Shown here piece after piece: positions 33,003 through 39,891 of a stretch of DNA of 64,000 nucleotides. A model generated the notes under the pieces. The model made no database searches and was not told the DNA's origin. It was given only the letters and a program-made list of their open reading frames with translations. The position numbers were made by a program, and so were the translations under genes. The DNA lies in the NCBI RefSeq assembly GCF_017874235.1, contig NZ_JAGGLC010000003.1, positions 124,001 through 188,000 of the forward strand. The letters run 5' to 3'. This stretch comes from Halolamina salifodinae (GTDB lineage: Archaea; Halobacteriota; Halobacteria; Halobacteriales; Haloferacaceae). Every line of letters starts with the position of its first letter. Position 1 is the first letter of the stretch.

Positions 33003-33068
33003 GTCAGTACACGACCACGGCATAGGCGCCGTACTCGCGACACGGAGGTCGCTCGAGGTCACGAGCCG
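33003..33068 (-). repeat. repeat unit R2
   Basis: The second copy of the unit. It has the shared ends GTCAGTACACGACCACGGCA and GGTCACGAGCCGT, with a different, shorter inner hairpin (GCGAC/GTCGC). It runs directly into GTGATCGGTCAGTAC at the 3' end of the HTH gene, so that short sequence occurs at each unit boundary. Confidence 0.6.
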
Positions 33069-33075
33069 TGATCGG

Positions 33076-33423
33076 TCAGTACTCCTCGTACGCCAGCGTC
33101 ATCAACCAGTTCGAGAACGCCTCGGACTGGGGATCGACCTCCTCTTCGCCGATGAAGGGGGTCAGCATGTCCCCGGCCATCAGCAGCGAGAACTCCAGGT
33201 CACGGGTCCGGGGTTTCAGCAGATACGTGTTGTGCCCGCTGTACACCGCTTCCTCGCGCTGGATCAGGTCCTGTTCGGCGAGGGATTCCGCGATGCGGCT
33301 TCCCTTGCGCGAGGAGATGTCCAGTTCCTTCCAGAAGTCGCTCTGGTAGATCCCGCCGGAATCCCGGACAAGCTCCAGCGCACGCCGCTCGTCTTCGCTG
33401 AGGTCGAACTCGGCCGCGCTCAT
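33076..33423 (-). CDS. winged-helix transcriptional regulator
   Basis: This 115-residue protein has an N-terminal winged helix (about 8-75): LSEDERRALELVRDSGG, then SDFWKELDISSRKGSRIAESL as helix-turn-helix and the wing around REEAVYSGHNTYLL. The remainder is a short helical tail. It resembles small MarR/Lrp-like archaeal regulators. The target is unknown. Its 3' end abuts the repeat array; its start faces the glutaredoxin gene divergently, 86 bases away. Confidence 0.75.
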   Translation of the reverse strand: MSAAEFDLSEDERRALELVRDSGGIYQSDFWKELDISSRKGSRIAESLAEQDLIQREEAVYSGHNTYLLKPRTRDLEFSLLMAGDMLTPFIGEEEVDPQSEAFSNWLMTLAYEEY

Positions 33424-33509
33424 ACAGAACGGTTCACGGGCCGAGGGTTAAAGGCTACCGTCCCCGCGGCGCAACCGTTATCCGCGCCAGCGCCCTACTC
33501 CCTACCGAC

Positions 33510-33851
33510 ATGAGCTCCCAGAGCGAACTTACCGAAGAGGACGTCCGTGAGCGGGTCGAAGCCGCTATCGACGAGAACGAGGTCGTCCTGTTCATGAAGG
33601 GGAACCGGCTGATGCCCCAGTGTGGCTACTCCCAGCGCGCGGTTCAGCTGATTTCGCAGTACCGCGCGGAGTTCGAGACCATCGACGTACTGCCGGCGCT
33701 TGGGCTGTACCGGTCGGTGCTCGAGGAGGAGTCCGACTGGGAGACGATCCCACAGACGTTCGTCGATGGCGAGTTCGTCGGCGGGAGCGACATTCTTGCG
33801 GAGCTCGAGGAGCGCGACGAGCTCGCCGAGACCGTCCGCGTCGACGCCTGA
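33510..33851 (+). CDS. monothiol glutaredoxin family protein
   Basis: This 113-residue thioredoxin-fold protein has the monothiol active site CGYS (MPQCGYSQRAV), a variant of the usual CGFS, and the downstream TIPQTFVDGEFVGGSDIL loop that binds glutathione in classical members. CGFS proteins carry and deliver Fe-S clusters. Haloarchaea use gamma-glutamylcysteine instead of glutathione. A HesB/IscA-type carrier is encoded about 700 bases away, which fits an Fe-S role. Confidence 0.85.
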   Translation: MSSQSELTEEDVRERVEAAIDENEVVLFMKGNRLMPQCGYSQRAVQLISQYRAEFETIDVLPALGLYRSVLEEESDWETIPQTFVDGEFVGGSDILAELEERDELAETVRVDA

Positions 33852-33962
33852 ACCGCGGGCAACAACAGCTAAAAGCCTCGCCCGCCTACTAACCGACGTA
33901 CTTGCGGCTCCGCGGCCCGCCGGCCGCGGTACTCCCACACCAACCCACCCATCACCCCACAA

Positions 33963-34523
33963 ATGAATGGTCGCGTATTCCGACTCCACTCGACCCTCGA
34001 ACTGCCGCTCGAAGATCTCGAAGAGTTCCTCGAAGATCCCGAGCTCCCGCCCGAACTCGACGACGTCGAGCTCACGCGGCGCAACAACACGCTCATCCTG
34101 AAAGCGGTCGCCGAAGAGGCCGACATCGGGAAGTACACGCCCACGGCACAGCTGAAAGCCAGCGTTTCCGAGACACGCGTCTACGAGGAAGAGCCACCCA
34201 AGACCGCCCCTACCTGGGGCGAGGAGGAAGAGGAGGAGATCCCCTCCGAACTCGTGGAGTTCGCCTGCTTCAAGGGCGACCGCGAGACGGTGCTCCAGAA
34301 CAGCGCGCTGCGCTTCCCGATGTTCCTCGTGCTGCGCGAACTCGCGCTCATCTCCGAGAAGGGCACCCTGACTGCCGTCCTCGAGAAGGACAGCGATCTC
34401 CAGGCGGTCCGCATCGTCGAGGGCGAGGAGCTCCCCGCGAGCGTCGAAGTCGTCGAGAACCCACGGCAGGGCAACGGCGAGGACGGCGGCGTCAACTGGC
34501 GGGACAACGAGTTCATCAGCTAA
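33963..34523 (+). CDS. conserved haloarchaeal hypothetical protein
   Basis: This is a 186-residue acidic soluble protein without membrane segments or recognisable catalytic motif. It begins MNGRVFRLHSTLELPLEDLE, continues with a repeated Glu-rich helix and a second domain around VEFACFKGDRETVLQNSALR. I recall similar proteins only from haloarchaea. It lies between the glutaredoxin and HesB genes; a link with Fe-S biology would be guesswork. Confidence 0.6.
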   Translation: MNGRVFRLHSTLELPLEDLEEFLEDPELPPELDDVELTRRNNTLILKAVAEEADIGKYTPTAQLKASVSETRVYEEEPPKTAPTWGEEEEEEIPSELVEFACFKGDRETVLQNSALRFPMFLVLRELALISEKGTLTAVLEKDSDLQAVRIVEGEELPASVEVVENPRQGNGEDGGVNWRDNEFIS

Positions 34524-34564
34524 TCCGCACCCCCTTCTGCTGACTGCGGCCCGCCGCGGGCCGA

Positions 34565-34915
34565 CTACCTGAACGAGAGGCCACAGCCACACTGCTCCTC
34601 GGCGTTCGGGTTCTCGACTTTGAACCCCTTCCCGTGTGCCGACTGGGTCACGTCGATATCGGTCCCCTCGACGTAGGCCACGGCTGCCGGGTCAACGAAC
34701 ACCCGGACGCCGTGGCGGTTGTCGACGACATCATCTTCCGCGGGCGAGGCAGCCAGCCCGAATCTGTAGGAGAGCCCCGCACAGCCGCCACGCTCCACGG
34801 CGACGCGCAGGCCGGCTGTCGACGGGTCGTACCCCTCGTCGTCGAGAATCGACGCGATCCGGTCGTCTGCCCGGTTCGAGAGCGTGATCACAGGCTTCGA
34901 GGATTGCTCGCTCAT
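34565..34915 (-). CDS. HesB/IscA/ErpA-type iron-sulfur carrier
   Basis: This 116-residue A-type carrier has the three conserved cysteines: GGCAGLSYRF in the middle and the C-terminal CGCGLSF. The VFVDPAAVAYVEGTDIDV segment is also typical. Such proteins receive Fe-S clusters and pass them to apo-enzymes. It converges with the hypothetical gene ending at 34523 and is probably functionally linked to the monothiol glutaredoxin. Confidence 0.9.
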   Translation of the reverse strand: MSEQSSKPVITLSNRADDRIASILDDEGYDPSTAGLRVAVERGGCAGLSYRFGLAASPAEDDVVDNRHGVRVFVDPAAVAYVEGTDIDVTQSAHGKGFKVENPNAEEQCGCGLSFR

Positions 34916-35088
34916 CTTCCGACCCCCGTCGCCCCAGCGCTAGAACCGCCGCCGCGACGCGCGAACACGCGGCCGGCCGCTGTCGTCTCCGAATACATCG
35001 AGTACGACAGCTACCGAACCGACGGGGAAAAGTGCGACGGCTGGCCCGGATCCGAAGCTTCTCGTCGCCGCGCCCGAGAGTCGACGCT

Positions 35089-35565
35089 ATGAGCGACGAC
35101 GCGCCGGGGGACGAGAGCCTCCCGGAGGCTGACGATCCTGGCCACGCCCTGCCGGAGGAGGAACTCCAGTACCCGACGATCACTGTCGAGGAGGGAGAGA
35201 TCGAACCGGACGGCTCGTTCGACCTCTCGACCGAGACCGACCGGGAGGAGATGCGCGAGGTGGCAGAAGCCATCGCCGGCGCGCTGGCCAGTCACGACCT
35301 CGGCATCGAGACCGACGAAGGAGTCACCACCCTCGGCGTCGGCCCGAAGGCCGTCGACCTCTCGTTCGACCCCGACGAGAGCCATCGTGGGGAGTTGGAA
35401 ATCTCGTTCCGTCTGCCCGCGAAGGCGATGTTCGTCGACGACGGCTCCGGCGAGACGGTCGGGTCCCGCGGCGACGCCGGCTTCGTCCCCGAGTCGATGC
35501 TGACCAACGACGAGGGCCGATTCCGGTGTTACAGCTGGGTCGACGACCCGGAATCGCCGGAGTGA
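35089..35565 (+). CDS. hypothetical acidic protein
   Basis: This is a 158-residue soluble protein with a disordered acidic N-terminus (1-40). The compact domain from about 45 on includes EEMREVAEAIAGALASHDLG, then VTTLGVGPKAVDLSFDPDESHRG and a C-terminal FRCYSW. No motif points to a function. Similar short proteins occur in haloarchaea by my recollection. Confidence 0.55.
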   Translation: MSDDAPGDESLPEADDPGHALPEEELQYPTITVEEGEIEPDGSFDLSTETDREEMREVAEAIAGALASHDLGIETDEGVTTLGVGPKAVDLSFDPDESHRGELEISFRLPAKAMFVDDGSGETVGSRGDAGFVPESMLTNDEGRFRCYSWVDDPESPE

Positions 35566-35648
35566 GGTGACTGTCGAGGGGCGGGGAGCGGGCCGGCGAC
35601 CGGCTGACACAAGAACTTTGAAGGTCCGTAATTACATCTAATTAGACG

Positions 35649-36617
35649 ATGAGCGAGTTCCCCGACTACCTGGACGTCGACTACACCGGCGGCGAGGGCG
35701 AGTCCCCCGAGGACTACCCGAGCCTCCAGCACAAGATCGAGAAGGCCATCGAGGTCACCCGGACGGGCCTCGAGGAGTACGAGAACCCCGCGATCATGTG
35801 GACCGGCGGGAAGGACTCCACGCTCACGCTCTACTTCGTGAAGGAGGTCGCCGAGAAACACGGTCTCGAGATGCCGCCCGCGGTGTTCCTCGATCACTAC
35901 CAGCACTTCGACGAACTGATCGACTTCGTCGAGCACTGGGCCGACGAGTGGGACCTCGACGTGCACTTCGCGCGCAACGAGGATATCGGTGCATACGTCG
36001 AGGAGCACGACCTCACGCCGGGCGACGAGATCGAGATCTCGGAACTGAACGAGCAGAACCGTCATCACATCCGGAATATCCTCGAGTACGAGGAGGACAC
36101 GTTCCCGTTCCTGCTCGACACCTACGTCGGCAACCACCTGCTGAAGACGGTGCCGCTGAACAACGCCATCGAGGAGCTGGACATCGACGGCATCGTCTCC
36201 GGCGTCCGCTGGGACGAGCAGGAAGCCCGCGCCGACGAGACGTTCTTCAGCCCGCGCCACGACCCGGAGATCTACCCGCCCCACGACCGCATTCAGCCGA
36301 TCCTGCAGTTCGACGAGCGCGCGGTCTGGGACTGCTTCTGGCACTACGTCGTGCCCGATACCGTCGAGGCCTACCCCGAGGAGGGCTACGTCCCCGACGA
36401 CGCCGACGACCTGCCCAACGGCCTCACCCAGGACGACATCCCGGTCTCGCCCAAGTACTTCGCCGGCTTCCGCTCGCTGGGCTCGGAGGTCTCCACCGAG
36501 AAGAGCGAGGACGAGCCTGCGTGGCACCAGGACCTCGAGAACACGACCGAACGCGCCGGGCGTGCCCAGGACAAGGAGGACCTCATGGAGCGCCTCCGTG
36601 ACCTGGGCTACATGTAG
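35649..36617 (+). CDS. phosphoadenosine phosphosulfate reductase family PP-loop protein
   Basis: This 322-residue protein has the ATP-pyrophosphatase loop TGGKDSTLTLYFV (about 52-64), then VFLDHYQHFDELIDFVEHW and GIVSGVRWDEQEARADE (SGxRxxE-like), as in CysH/CysD-type enzymes. It lacks the C-terminal ECG(L)H cysteine of classical PAPS reductases, so adenylyl transfer or another PP-loop reaction is as likely as reduction. It is a single gene; an AT-rich box TAATTACATCTAATTA lies about 20 bases upstream. Confidence 0.78.
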   Translation: MSEFPDYLDVDYTGGEGESPEDYPSLQHKIEKAIEVTRTGLEEYENPAIMWTGGKDSTLTLYFVKEVAEKHGLEMPPAVFLDHYQHFDELIDFVEHWADEWDLDVHFARNEDIGAYVEEHDLTPGDEIEISELNEQNRHHIRNILEYEEDTFPFLLDTYVGNHLLKTVPLNNAIEELDIDGIVSGVRWDEQEARADETFFSPRHDPEIYPPHDRIQPILQFDERAVWDCFWHYVVPDTVEAYPEEGYVPDDADDLPNGLTQDDIPVSPKYFAGFRSLGSEVSTEKSEDEPAWHQDLENTTERAGRAQDKEDLMERLRDLGYM

Positions 36618-36789
36618 CGTCGGGGGACCCGACTGCCGTCCCCGATTCGGACGGAAGCGCCGTCGACGACGCCGATTTTTGCCCGTCTGTGAACCACTAT
36701 CGGCCGACTGCTTGTAGAAGATAATTTCAAATTTTCTCAATACGTATATTTAAGATATATTTTTCCTATCTCGAACGGTTTGAGACAAC
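36618..36789 (+). promoter_or_regulatory. AT-rich promoter region of the 45-aa peptide gene
   Basis: The stretch 36718-36766 is far richer in A+T than anything around it (TACGTATATTTAAGATATAT at 36741-36760) and supplies a strong TATA element. An inverted repeat, TCTCGAA-CGG-TTTGAGA (36769-36785), covers the expected transcription start just before the ATG and could be an operator. Confidence 0.55.
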
Positions 36790-36927
36790 ATGGAATCCAA
36801 CAGTTCGAGCATGGCGGCGTACCTCGCGGAGCACCCGAAGATGGTCGGCGTCCTGTTCACGATGCTGCTGTTGCTCTCTCAGAGCGGCACTGTCGCCGGG
36901 GCACAGGGCTCCACTGTCGGGCCCTGA
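36790..36927 (+). CDS. small hydrophobic peptide, DUF7503-like
   Basis: This gene encodes 45 residues. It starts MESNSSSMAAYLAEHPKMVG, then has one hydrophobic segment (about 20-30, VLFTMLLLLSQSG) and ends AQGSTVGP. I recall this pattern (YLAEHP, GVLFTMLLLLSQ, terminal GP) as a haloarchaeal small-protein family (DUF7503). The product should sit in or on the membrane. Its stop lies 6 bases from the stop of the convergent CHAT protease gene, and it has an unusually strong AT-rich promoter. No role is known. Confidence 0.75.
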   Translation: MESNSSSMAAYLAEHPKMVGVLFTMLLLLSQSGTVAGAQGSTVGP

Positions 36928-36933
36928 GAGCGC

Positions 36934-38976
36934 CTACTCGAACAGGTCGACCGAGTTGGTCCACCGGAGATCACCGTCGACGATCATCGGGACTCGCTCG
37001 GAGCGGAGCGTTTCCTCGAACGTCTCCCGATCGACCCGATAGCTCGCCATCTCGCCGACCGCGAGATACTGCCGCCCGCTCTCCTCGACGTAGGGATGGG
37101 TCATCGTCCCGAGGTCGAACCGCGAACTGGGGTACTCCTGATAGGTGAACGTGGCGTGGTCGGGCCCGCGCCCCTCACACCTGAGCAGCAGCGGCGTCCC
37201 CGAGTCCGACTGCGAGACCGTCACCCGGCCGTCGCCGACGATGACGTAGTCCCGCCGCGAGATGCGGGTGCGCTGGATCACGTCGAGTGCGCCGTGGAAG
37301 TCGAAGCCGATGTCGAGTAAGTGCGCCAGATGCCGGCCGGTCTCGGTCGCCCGCGCGTTGCCCACGGCCGTCAGCGTGACCACGCCCCCGAACGCGCCCG
37401 CGTTCACGAGCGCCTGCCCCTGTTCGTGGGAGCGACAGCCGTTCAGCAGGAACGCTTCCACGCCCGTCGACTCGAGCGTCGCGAGGTCGAGATAGCCGTC
37501 GCGACACTGGACGCCCTCGTCCTCGACGTGGCCGACGTAGTGGAGGAAGCTGGTGTCCTCGGCCAGCACCTCCCGGAGTTCCGCCGTCGTGAGGTCGTCG
37601 TGCCGACGCACTTCGAAGCTGAGCATGTCCAGGAAGCCGTACAGCTCATCGTCGAGTTCGTCGAGCATCTCCGCGTCGTTGCAGACCAGCGTGACCGTGG
37701 TCGTCCCGTCCTCGTCTGGCTGCCGGTCCAGCCGCCGGCGGTAGGCGTCGACGGTCGGTTTCGAGGCACCCATCGGGAACCCCTCGCCGACCCAGACGTG
37801 CCCGTACGTGTCCGTCGGTACCGGGGAGACGATGGCGCCCTCGTCGGCGTTCTGGGTCTCCTCGGTCGCGGGCCCGCGGAAGAACTCCCCGAGGTCGTCG
37901 TCCCCGGTATCAACGGGGTCGGCCCCCGTCGGCGCCGGCGACCGGACTGCCGCGAGATCGTTGACGACGTACGGGAGGATCGCGGCGTTCCGGGCTTCTG
38001 GCTCGACATCGGCGGTCAGGTGCCAGTCGAGCAGATCCGCGGTTTTCTCGGTCGGGATCGAAAGGTACGCCGCGGTCCGGTCGGCGATTGGGAGGTCGTA
38101 CCACCGCTCGGGGTGGATCTCGGTTCGCGCGGCCAGCTGCTCGTGCTCGGCGAGTTTCACGGGATAGCGCCCCTCGGTCCGGGTCACGCAGTCGAGCAGG
38201 AAGCAGTGGTGCAGCGTCTCGGCGACTGCCGTCGGCAGGTCGCCGGTGAGGGGGAACGACCCGCCGCCGGCGACGACCCGCGGGTCGCCGACGCCCGTGA
38301 CGATCTCGGCGCCGAGGTAGTACGAAAGCGGCGCGACCGTGAACACGCTCTCGTAGTCCTCGGGTACCTCGATCCTGATCCCGGTGTCGGGCCGTTCGAG
38401 CCCCTCGGCGTCGAACTCGTCGCCGACGACGAGCCGTGGCGGGTGGCCCCGCAGCGTCGGGAAGGAGCGCTCCGGCGAGGTAGTCTGCAGCGCCGAGCCG
38501 AACAGCGAGAGCCCCCGGGCGACTCCCGCGGGCGTCTCCGGTACCGTAACCGTCCCGGCCGGTCGCTGGTGGAGCGATCGGGCGCCGACAGTGACGGATC
38601 CGGGGTCGTCGAACTGCACCAGCGTGCGGTTCCCCTCGGTCTCGATGGCGGCGGGACCGTCGAACCGGAGATAGAGCTTCATCGGCGTGTTCGTCGCCTC
38701 GAAAAACGTCGTCCCGGCGAGGTGCTGCTCGCCGCCGGCGACGAGTTCGCGGAACCCGCCGTCCTCGTCCCGGAGGTGGTAGTCGACGACGGTCGGCAGG
38801 CAGAGCTGATCAGTCTGGATCTCGACGGCGGCGTCGAGGGGTGCGGGGAAGGAGTCGGTCGAGGCGGGCGCCGGCTCGATGGGGGCGTCCTCGGTGCCGA
38901 TGTCGAGGACGTACTCGACCTCCTCCAAGCTGTCGAGCAGCCTGAGCCCCCGGTCGACGGCCTCGAACCGGATCAC
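36934..38976 (-). CDS. CHAT-domain (caspase-like) protease
   Basis: This is a 680-residue protein. The C-terminal third is a CHAT domain: FLHYVGH with His483, DGYLDLATL, then FLLNGCRSHEQGQALVNAGA with Cys514 and GGVVTLTAVGNARATETGRHLAHLL, the usual arrangement of a caspase-type His/Cys dyad. The N-terminal 400 residues form a large uncharacterised region without TPRs or membrane helices. CHAT proteases act in proteolytic signalling, for example with type III-E CRISPR and gasdermins. The start is a GTG at 38976 in a GC-rich tract without a clear TATA box. It converges with the small hydrophobic peptide gene. Confidence 0.78.
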   Translation of the reverse strand: MIRFEAVDRGLRLLDSLEEVEYVLDIGTEDAPIEPAPASTDSFPAPLDAAVEIQTDQLCLPTVVDYHLRDEDGGFRELVAGGEQHLAGTTFFEATNTPMKLYLRFDGPAAIETEGNRTLVQFDDPGSVTVGARSLHQRPAGTVTVPETPAGVARGLSLFGSALQTTSPERSFPTLRGHPPRLVVGDEFDAEGLERPDTGIRIEVPEDYESVFTVAPLSYYLGAEIVTGVGDPRVVAGGGSFPLTGDLPTAVAETLHHCFLLDCVTRTEGRYPVKLAEHEQLAARTEIHPERWYDLPIADRTAAYLSIPTEKTADLLDWHLTADVEPEARNAAILPYVVNDLAAVRSPAPTGADPVDTGDDDLGEFFRGPATEETQNADEGAIVSPVPTDTYGHVWVGEGFPMGASKPTVDAYRRRLDRQPDEDGTTTVTLVCNDAEMLDELDDELYGFLDMLSFEVRRHDDLTTAELREVLAEDTSFLHYVGHVEDEGVQCRDGYLDLATLESTGVEAFLLNGCRSHEQGQALVNAGAFGGVVTLTAVGNARATETGRHLAHLLDIGFDFHGALDVIQRTRISRRDYVIVGDGRVTVSQSDSGTPLLLRCEGRGPDHATFTYQEYPSSRFDLGTMTHPYVEESGRQYLAVGEMASYRVDRETFEETLRSERVPMIVDGDLRWTNSVDLFE

Positions 38977-39138
38977 GGCGCGCTCACCGTGTGCCGCGCC
39001 GCGGCCGCGTTCACTCCCTGGGGGGTCTCGGCTGGGCGGTGCATACCTCCCGTTGGCTCAGCGCCGGCAAAAACTGCGCGGTGGGGGCACCGGCGTCGAA
39101 CCGGAGGCGGTATGTTCCCGGCCCGACTCCGGCCGGAC

Positions 39139-39849
39139 ATGACCTGGGTGTGCCTCTTCTCGGGCGGCAAGGACTCCGCGTGGGCGCTCTACCGCGCCCA
39201 GCAGGAGGGGCTGGACGTCGGCCGACTCCTGACTGTCCACCCCGCGGGCGACTCGTACATGTACCACACGCCCGCGACGCATCTGGCGGGGCTCGCCGCC
39301 GAGAGCATCGGCCTCCCGCTGACGGAGATCGAACCAGACGACTTCGGCGCCGACGACGTCGTCGACGCCGGCGCGCAGGGTGACGCCGAACTGGAGCCGC
39401 TGGAGGCCGCGCTTCAGGCGATGGCCGACGATCCGGCGTTCGACCTCACGGGCGTCACTGCCGGCGCCGTCGAGAGCGAGTTCCAGACCGCCCGAATCGA
39501 GGGGCTCTGTGACCGCCTCGGGATCGACCTGTTCGCGCCGCTCTGGCAGCGCGACCCCGAGACGCTCGCCGAGGAGATGTTGGCGGCCGGCTTCGAGATC
39601 AGGATCGTACAGGTCGCGGCCGCGGGGCTGGACGAGTCGTGGCTGGGCCGCACGCTCGACGCCGATGCGCTCGCGGAACTCCGGGAGCTGAACGATCAGT
39701 ACGGCGTCCACGTGCTCGGCGAAGGCGGGGAGTTCGAGACGTTCGTTGTCGGCGGCCCGCACATGGATCGCCGGGTCGGGTTGGACCTGCGTAGCGAGTG
39801 GGAGGGATCACGGGGCCACGTCGTCGTCGAAGACGCCTGGCTGGAGTGA
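39139..39849 (+). CDS. dph6: diphthine--ammonia ligase
   Basis: Dph6 amidates diphthine on elongation factor 2, the last step of diphthamide formation, using ATP. The 236-residue PP-loop protein begins MTWVCLFSGGKDSAWALYRA and has VTAGAVESEFQTARIEGLCD, LFAPLWQRD and the family signature GEGGEFETFVVGGP. An alternative ATG 27 bases upstream would add nine residues; the MTWV start fits the family better. It is divergent from the CHAT gene. Confidence 0.9.
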   Translation: MTWVCLFSGGKDSAWALYRAQQEGLDVGRLLTVHPAGDSYMYHTPATHLAGLAAESIGLPLTEIEPDDFGADDVVDAGAQGDAELEPLEAALQAMADDPAFDLTGVTAGAVESEFQTARIEGLCDRLGIDLFAPLWQRDPETLAEEMLAAGFEIRIVQVAAAGLDESWLGRTLDADALAELRELNDQYGVHVLGEGGEFETFVVGGPHMDRRVGLDLRSEWEGSRGHVVVEDAWLE

Positions 39850-39891
39850 GTCGGCGACCTCCGGGCGCTCGGGCTCCGCTTCGGACGCAGC

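Larger units (their letters stand above)
32811..33075. repeat. intergenic array of hairpin repeats
   Basis: This 265-base spacer between convergent genes holds no gene. It contains a terminal hairpin (32844-32867), two copies of a unit of about 67 bases (32876-32942 and 33003-33068), and a foreign tandem-hairpin element (32941-32995) lodged between GCCGT and GTGATCGGTCAGTAC. The uninterrupted joint, GCCGTGATCGGTCAGTAC, is present at 33065-33082. Confidence 0.6.

Noticed and set aside
32876-33075. CRISPR-like array in the repeat region
   Set aside because: Only two to three units, unequal spacing, inner parts that are hairpins rather than unique spacers, and no cas genes.
33003-33082. Decayed duplicate of the HTH gene 3' end
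   Set aside because: Only the short GTCAGTAC boundary is shared; the rest of the unit does not resemble the HTH gene in any frame.
37321-39849. Very long open frame on the plus strand opposite the CHAT gene, running into dph6
   Set aside because: The part before 39139 is a shadow of the CHAT gene in GC-rich DNA; only the last 236 codons show dph6 motifs.
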